Below, in pieces: positions 59,352 through 64,000 of a stretch of 64,000 nucleotides of DNA. The DNA is from Paracidovorax konjaci. Lineage in GTDB: Bacteria; Pseudomonadota; Gammaproteobacteria; Burkholderiales; Burkholderiaceae_C. The stretch is from assembly GCF_900112675.1 (NCBI RefSeq), contig NZ_FOMQ01000001.1:124001-188000 (forward strand), in the 5' to 3' direction. Within the stretch, counting starts at the first letter, position 1. Every line of letters starts with the position of its first letter. A program made the position numbers and the translations under genes. The notes beneath the pieces were generated by a model, which saw nothing but the letters and a program-made list of their open reading frames with translations, was not told where the DNA came from and searched no databases.

Positions 59352-60284
59352 GTGCCTCACGACTCTGCAGTTTCCTCCTCCCGCAAAATCACCACCGGCC
59401 TGACCTTCGCCCTCGTGGGTGCCATCGCCTTCAGCGGCAAGGCCATCATCGTCAAGCTGGCCTACCGCTACGGCGTGGACGCGGTCACGCTGCTCATGTA
59501 CCGCATGCTCTTCGCCCTGCCGATCTTCGCGGCCATGGGCTGGTGGGCCAGCCGGGGCAAGGCGCCCCTGTCGCGGCGCGACTGGGCGGGCGTGGTGGGG
59601 CTGGGGGTCACGGGCTATTACCTCGCGAGCTTCCTCGACTTCGCCGGCCTGGCCTACATCAGCGCCAGCCTGGAACGGCTCATCCTCTACCTCAACCCCA
59701 CGCTGGTGGTACTGCTCGGCTGGGCGCTCTACGGGCGCGGCATCCGCTGGGGCCAGGTGCTGGGCATGGCGATCAGCTACTGCGGCGTGGTGCTGGTGTT
59801 CGGCCACGAGGCCAGCCTGCAGGGCCCGGACGTGGCCTGGGGCGTGCTGCTGGTGTTCCTCTCGGCCGCGAGCTATGCGGTCTATCTGGTGTACAGCGGC
59901 GAGATGGTGAAGCGCATCGGATCGATGCGGCTGGTCGGGCTGGCCACCACCGTGGCCTGCGTCTGCTGCATCGTGCAGTTCGCGCTGCTGCGCCCGCTCT
60001 CTGCGGCCGTAGTGGCGCCGGAGGTGCTGTGGCTGTCCGTGCTCAATGCGGTGCTGTGCACGGCCGTGCCGGTGCTGCTGGTGATGATGGCGATCGAGCG
60101 CATCGGCGCGGGGCTGGCCGCGCAGACCGGCATGGTCGGCCCGCTGTCGACCATCCTCATGGGGGTGTGGCTGCTGGACGAGGCGTTCACGCTCTGGGTG
60201 GCCGCCGGAACGGCCCTGGTGATCGCGGGCATCTTCGTGTTCACCCGCATGGCGGCGCGGCGCCCGGTGCCCGGGAAGCCGTGA
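59352..60284 (+). CDS. EamA/DMT-family transporter
   Basis: The 310-residue protein has ten membrane helices in two EamA halves ('FALVGAIAFSGKAIIVKLAYRYG', 'YISASLERLILYLNPTLVVLLG', and 'IERIGAGLAAQTGMVGPLSTILMG' in the second half). Such carriers export amino acids or other metabolites. The start is GTG at 59352. It stands alone with no regulator beside it. Confidence 0.88.
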   Translation: MPHDSAVSSSRKITTGLTFALVGAIAFSGKAIIVKLAYRYGVDAVTLLMYRMLFALPIFAAMGWWASRGKAPLSRRDWAGVVGLGVTGYYLASFLDFAGLAYISASLERLILYLNPTLVVLLGWALYGRGIRWGQVLGMAISYCGVVLVFGHEASLQGPDVAWGVLLVFLSAASYAVYLVYSGEMVKRIGSMRLVGLATTVACVCCIVQFALLRPLSAAVVAPEVLWLSVLNAVLCTAVPVLLVMMAIERIGAGLAAQTGMVGPLSTILMGVWLLDEAFTLWVAAGTALVIAGIFVFTRMAARRPVPGKP

Positions 60285-60534
60285 ACGGGCCCGCCGGCCC
60301 GTGCCCCCGCAGAGGCGCGCGCCGAACGGCATGCGTTCGCCGGGGCTGCCGCACGGCGCCGCGGGCCCGCGCTGATACCCCTGCCAGCACGCGCGCTCGC
60401 CGCCCTTCGTACCATCAGGGGTCGGGCACGGGGCCGGGCGCGCGACGGCTGCGCCGCGGCCCCGCGCTCTCACCGTCATTTCTTCTCCCACACCACTTCG
60501 GGGCCGCATGGCGCGGCCCGAAAGGACAAGCACT

Positions 60535-61365
60535 ATGGATCTCGGAATCTCCGGCAAATGGGCACTGGTCAGCGGCGCGAGCAAGGGGCTGGGCTACGGC
60601 TGCGCCGAAGCGCTCGTGCGCGAGGGCGTGAACGTGGTCATCAATGCGCGCAACCCCGAAGACCTGCGGCTGGCGGCCGCGCGGCTGGCTTCGGCGGGCG
60701 CAGAGATCACGGCCGCCGCAGGCCAGAAGGGGCCTCCGCCGCAGGTGGTCGCCGTGGCGGCGGACATCACCACGCCCGAGGGGCGCGAAGCGGCTTTTTC
60801 GGCGCCGGGCGGGCCGGGCCGCGATTTCGACATCGTGGTCACCAACGCCGGCGGACCGCCGCCCGGCGACTTCCGCGACTGGGACCGCGATGCCTGGATC
60901 CGCGCGGTGGATGCCAACATGCTCACGCCGATCGAGCTGATCAAGGCCACGGTGGACGGCATGGCCGCGCGCGGCTTCGGGCGCATCGTCAACATCACCT
61001 CCAGCGCGGTGAAGGCGCCCATCGACATCCTCGGCCTCTCCAACGGCGCGCGCAGCGGCCTCACGGGCTTCGTGGCCGGTGCCGCGCGCAGCGGCATCGC
61101 CGCGCAGGGCGTGACCATCAACAACCTGCTGCCGGGCAAGTTCGACACCGACCGGCTGGCCGGCAACATCCAGGCCGCGATGAAGAAGTCGGGCAAGAGC
61201 GAGGACGAAGTGCGCCGCGTCCAGCAGGCCGCGATCCCCGCCGGCCGCTACGGCACGGCGCAGGAGTTCGGCGCGGTCTGTGCCTTCCTCTGCAGCGTGC
61301 AGGCCGGCTACATGACGGGGCAGAACGTGCTGACCGACGGCGGGGCCTACGCGGGAACGTTCTGA
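60535..61365 (+). CDS. SDR family protein lacking the Tyr-Lys catalytic pair
   Basis: The 276-residue protein has the SDR cofactor motif 'SGASKGLG' (13-20) and 'TNAGG', a normal 'NITSSAVKAP' serine region (Ser156), and the C-terminal 'TGQNVLTDGGAYAG'. Where the YxxxK motif should be it reads 'GLSNGARSG': Leu168 and Ala172 replace Tyr and Lys, with Arg173 next to it. It belongs to the atypical branch with Asn/Arg there. It may still bind NAD(P) but use another mechanism or be non-catalytic. Confidence 0.85.
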   Translation: MDLGISGKWALVSGASKGLGYGCAEALVREGVNVVINARNPEDLRLAAARLASAGAEITAAAGQKGPPPQVVAVAADITTPEGREAAFSAPGGPGRDFDIVVTNAGGPPPGDFRDWDRDAWIRAVDANMLTPIELIKATVDGMAARGFGRIVNITSSAVKAPIDILGLSNGARSGLTGFVAGAARSGIAAQGVTINNLLPGKFDTDRLAGNIQAAMKKSGKSEDEVRRVQQAAIPAGRYGTAQEFGAVCAFLCSVQAGYMTGQNVLTDGGAYAGTF

Positions 61366-61644
61366 TCCGGCGCACTCCGGTGCAGCTCCTGCCCGGGCAG
61401 CGGCGCCCATGTCCGGCAGCCTCCGGTGTCAGAACCGCCCCGCCAGCCGCACCAGCAGGCGCGCCAGTGCCAGCCGGGCCGCTACGGTCCGCCAAACCCT
61501 GCGGTCCGAGAGCCAGAAGCGTCAACGAGCCGATGGACAGCGCCGCCAGCAGTACCGGGAAGCGGATGCCTTTCTCGATGTGTGCCATGGTTCGGAGTGA
61601 TGGGCTGCTGCCGAACACCTACGAAGCCACCCGGCGCACGCTGT

Positions 61645-61923
61645 CGTCTGGATCATGCGCTGCAGGAGGTGCGGCTGGCGTCCCACGCCGAAGTCACCGA
61701 GGCGCAGACCCGGTTGCTCGCGGAAGTGCTGCCGGGGGTGGACCGTGCTGAGCTGCGGCTGGTCAGCCGCGTCGTGGTGGAGATGATCCATGCCGCCGTC
61801 GAAATGCTGTTCGACGAGGCGATGGATGCGAAAGCGGTGGCGCGCATCGTGGCCGGCATGCTGGCCAGTCAGCTGGAACGCTCGATCCCTGCGGTGCCCC
61901 CCGGCAATCAGCCCGCCCGCTGA
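61645..61923 (+). pseudogene. Remnant of a TetR-type regulator C-terminus
   Basis: About 90 codons ('LDHALQEVRLASHAEV', 'LRLVSRVVVEMIHAAVEMLFD', 'VARIVAGMLASQLERS') read like the ligand-binding end of a TetR regulator. No helix-turn-helix is found in any frame upstream before the SDR stop at 61365. It ends 13 bp from the ureD stop on the opposite strand. This is a truncated gene or a degenerate fragment. Confidence 0.5.
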
Positions 61924-61936
61924 GGCGAGCGGCCGC

Positions 61937-62767
61937 CTACATTGCCCAGATCCGCGGCTGCCGTGGCGACAGGCCCCAGAGGTGCTGGCGCCAGGTGCCC
62001 CACACCTGCCGCAGCAGTTCCATCGCGGGCTCCACCACCGGGGCCAGCACGCGCACGGCGACCACCTGCGGGTGCGGGCTGGTCGCGCCTGCCGTGGAAC
62101 GCAGCGCGTGCGCGTCGATCGCGGCGCGTGCCGCATCCAGGGCCGTTTCGCGCCGTTCGCGTGGGAGGGCCTCTCCCGCCACGAAGAAGACCGATGCCAT
62201 GCAGCGGTGCCCGGCGAGGCCGAGCCGGCCGTCCATCAGCAGGGAGTCGGCCGCGTCGATGGTGCCGCGCTCCAGCCAGATGCCCGGCACCTCGATGTGC
62301 TGCGTGAAGCGGCCGGCCGCGAAGGGCTGCCCGGAGTGCGGCAGGCCCAGCGCGGTCACGTCCCAGGCGATGCATTCGGCGCCGGGCGCTGGCGCGAGCG
62401 TGAGACGGTTCTCGGCCTGGCAGGCGCTGTAGCACAGCGCTTCGAGCGGCAGCCATTCGAGGCGGCCGCCGGCCTCGACCACCGCGTGGGCGCGCTGCAG
62501 GGCCGGGGCACCGGTGGATCGGTAGAAGCGCGTGGCGCCCGGCGTGGTGACGAGGCCATGGGCCCCGGCTGCGACGGTGGTGGCGATGTCCAGCGTGTCG
62601 CCCCCCACCAGGCCGCCCGGCGGGTGCACGAGCACGTTGTGGCAGATGCCGTCGCCCTCCGGATAGAGGCTCTGCAGGATGCGCAGCGGCCCGTCGTGGT
62701 GGAAGCGGGCCACGGTGCGCGGGCCTTCCCGCCGGTAGTCCAGTTGCAGGCGGGCGTGCCAGGTCAT
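61937..62767 (-). CDS. ureD: Urease accessory protein UreD
   Basis: UreD (UreH) is the scaffold for nickel insertion into urease with UreF and UreG. The 276-residue protein has the family blocks 'GPLRILQSLYPEG', 'HPPGGLVGGD', 'TTPGATRFYRS', 'WLPLEALCYSACQAENRL' and 'CIAWDVTALGLPHSG'. It is full-length. No ureA, ureB or ureC follows: the next bases are the TetR remnant and the opposite-strand SDR. Upstream is a nucleoside deaminase. Confidence 0.93.
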   Translation of the reverse strand: MTWHARLQLDYRREGPRTVARFHHDGPLRILQSLYPEGDGICHNVLVHPPGGLVGGDTLDIATTVAAGAHGLVTTPGATRFYRSTGAPALQRAHAVVEAGGRLEWLPLEALCYSACQAENRLTLAPAPGAECIAWDVTALGLPHSGQPFAAGRFTQHIEVPGIWLERGTIDAADSLLMDGRLGLAGHRCMASVFFVAGEALPRERRETALDAARAAIDAHALRSTAGATSPHPQVVAVRVLAPVVEPAMELLRQVWGTWRQHLWGLSPRQPRIWAM

Positions 62768-62872
62768 CGGTCGTGGTTGTCTTGCGGTCGTTGCGTGGGG
62801 TGGAGCGAGCGTCGCATGATAGCCGCGGCCCGCGGCCCGCGGGGCCGCGGGGCTGGACTGCGGGCACGCGCG

Positions 62873-63382
62873 TCAGGACTTCCAGGCGCCCTCGTGCGAT
62901 GCGGAGGCTTCGGCGACCAGGGCCGGGCCGATGCATTCGATCGGGTGCGGCGAGGCATCGAAGACGTCGCGGCAGGAGAGTTCCGCATCGCGTTGGTCCT
63001 GCCGCTCGCCGCGGAAGCCGCGCAGGCGCACCGCGTCGATGCCGTACACCACGCGTCCGATGTTGGCCCAGAAAATCGCGCCCGCGCACATCACGCAGGG
63101 CTCGCCCGACGAGTACAGCGTGGCGCGGGCCAGCACCTCGCGCGCATACCGGGGACTCGCCATGCGGATGGCGGAGGTTTCCGCATGCGCCGTGCAATCG
63201 CCGGTCTCCGCGTTGGCGTTCCAGGCCTCCGCCAGCACCGTGCCGTCGCCGCCGACGATCACCGCGCCGAATGGGCGGTTGCCGCGCGCACGCGCCTTGT
63301 CCGCCAGGGCGATGGCCTGCCGCAGGTAGTGGCCGTCGCGATCGTCCAGCGGCGTTTCTTCTGGCAGGGCCATGGCGCTCAT
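62873..63382 (-). CDS. Nucleoside/guanine deaminase-type cytidine deaminase fold protein
   Basis: The 169-residue enzyme has the zinc motif 'CTAHAETSAI' and 'SGEPCVMCAGAIFWANIGRVVYG', typical of guanine deaminase/TadA-like deaminases. The length and the 'RPFGAVIVGGDG' start favour a guanine or small-nucleoside deaminase rather than TadA. Its ATG overlaps the stop of the binding-protein gene (ATGA), and with ureD it suggests purine nitrogen salvage to ammonia. Confidence 0.85.
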   Translation of the reverse strand: MSAMALPEETPLDDRDGHYLRQAIALADKARARGNRPFGAVIVGGDGTVLAEAWNANAETGDCTAHAETSAIRMASPRYAREVLARATLYSSGEPCVMCAGAIFWANIGRVVYGIDAVRLRGFRGERQDQRDAELSCRDVFDASPHPIECIGPALVAEASASHEGAWKS

Positions 63383-64000
63383 GCGGCGCCTTTCGTGGCC
63401 GCAGGCAGGAAGCCCGGGTTGAAGACGCGCTCGGGCGCCGGCTTCGCGGCCAGCCGGAATACGTCGGCCACTTCGTCGATCTGCCGCTCCAGCACGGCGG
63501 GCTGCACGCGGCCCAGGGCCTGGGCCGGCAGGTCGGGCGGCGCCAGGTACTGCCGGGTGATGGACCAGCGCTCGCGCTCCACGTCCAGGTTGAGGATGGG
63601 CTCGCGCGACTTGATGGCGGCCAATGCCGCCTCGGGACTGGCGAGTGTCTCGCGCAGTGCCCGCTGGCTGGCGCGCAGGAAGCCGCGCGCCGCTTCGGGC
63701 TTTTCCTGCAGCAGCCGGCCGGCGACGAGGGCGTTGCCGTACAGGTGCAGCCCGGCCTTTCCGTACTCGAGCACGGCAAGATCCCTGGGCGGCATGCGCG
63801 CGAAGAGAGAGACCGCGGAGTCGTGGAAGTAGGTGGCGGCATCGACGTCGCCGCGCACCATCACGTTGTCTCGGGCGCTGAAGTCCGTAGTCACCCATTC
63901 GAAGAGGTCGGGGCCGGTCTTGAGCGCGCGCGCCACCATGGGCCAGCAGCGGCGGGTGGATTCCACCGCCGCCGCGGCCACGCGCTTGCCCTTGAGCGAA
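63379..64000 (-). CDS. NMT1/THI5-like ABC substrate-binding protein, C-terminal part
   Basis: The frame is open to the window edge, so the start is missing. The 206 visible residues read like a SsuA/THI5 binding protein ('SLKGKRVAAAAVESTRRCW', 'FFEWVTTDF'-like 'LFEWVTTDF', 'DAATYFHDSAVSLFARM', 'EPILNLDVERERWSIT'). It would be the periplasmic binding subunit of an importer for a pyrimidine, purine or related compound. It overlaps the deaminase gene by 4 bp. Confidence 0.78.
   Translation of the reverse strand, partial: SLKGKRVAAAAVESTRRCWPMVARALKTGPDLFEWVTTDFSARDNVMVRGDVDAATYFHDSAVSLFARMPPRDLAVLEYGKAGLHLYGNALVAGRLLQEKPEAARGFLRASQRALRETLASPEAALAAIKSREPILNLDVERERWSITRQYLAPPDLPAQALGRVQPAVLERQIDEVADVFRLAAKPAPERVFNPGFLPAATKGAA

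Noticed and set aside
61118-61588. Minus-strand frame starting 'MAHIEKGIRFPVLLAALS'
   Set aside because: The first 30 residues look like a membrane helix, but the rest overlaps the SDR gene and turns Arg/Ser-rich. A frameshifted small membrane protein (continuing with 'LALARLLVRLAGRF' in another frame) cannot be excluded.

Overview
The window is GC-rich and densely coding, with tightly packed operons. Its gene order is that of a Burkholderiales bacterium: bolA-murA-hisG-hisD-hisC-hisB-hisH-hisA-hisF-hisI-hisE, then a small membrane gene, a patatin gene, a HIT gene, tatABC and a DegS/DegQ-type protease. Protein style, the short HisZ-dependent HisG and a dispersed intergenic repeat suggest Comamonadaceae, probably Acidovorax or Paracidovorax. 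The genus is an inference from memory, not from a search.

Layout. (1) 1-10887: the 3' end of an ABC permease, a BolA protein, murA and the first half of the his genes. This half is interrupted twice: by a small exported protein gene with a terminator before hisD, and by a DUF2917/MocR pair plus a VapBC-like toxin-antitoxin pair whose toxin stop overlaps the hisC start. (2) 10888-30320: about 19.4 kb between hisA and hisF. It holds a complete pelABCDEFG exopolysaccharide operon on the minus strand, two tandem spherulin-4-family lipoprotein genes after pelG, a divergent GalE-type epimerase, a dicarboxylate symporter and a hexose-6-phosphate mutarotase. (3) 30321-35695: hisF, hisI, hisE, membrane protein, patatin, HIT protein and tatABC. 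(4) 35696-39912: an AT-richer accessory islet with a frameshifted gene, an OLD-family ATPase/TOPRIM protein, a DUF2185-like protein and a small exported protein. (5) 39913-57529: DegS-like protease, MHS-type transporter, cysteine-dioxygenase-like cupin, NIF3 protein, an orphan DUF6402 pair, a MoxR/DUF58/VWA operon, a second S1C protease, TatD, deoxyinosine glycosylase, a spermidine-synthase-like methyltransferase, an orphan GspE/PilB ATPase and tctBA. (6) 57530-64000: two lower-GC membrane-protein genes, an EamA exporter, an atypical SDR, a TetR remnant, and ureD with a nucleoside deaminase and an NMT1/THI5-like binding protein.

The most interesting system is the Pel locus. Pel contains alpha-1,4-linked N-acetylgalactosamine and galactosamine. 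The fungal spherulin-4 protein Sph3 (GH135) belongs to the galactosaminogalactan gene cluster. Here two spherulin-4-type lipoproteins directly follow pelG, and both keep an adjacent Asp-Glu pair and a later Glu where Sph3 has its catalytic residues. The divergent epimerase has Cys298 where E. coli GalE has the gatekeeper Tyr299, which predicts UDP-GlcNAc/UDP-GalNAc use, as reported for PelX. The locus therefore parallels the fungal gene set: epimerase, synthase, deacetylase, glycosidase and Sph3-like hydrolase.

A second theme is a dispersed two-hairpin repeat, six copies of which lie in gaps between genes. One copy supplies the start codon and first codons of hisH. No tRNA, rRNA, CRISPR array, IS element or integrase was seen.
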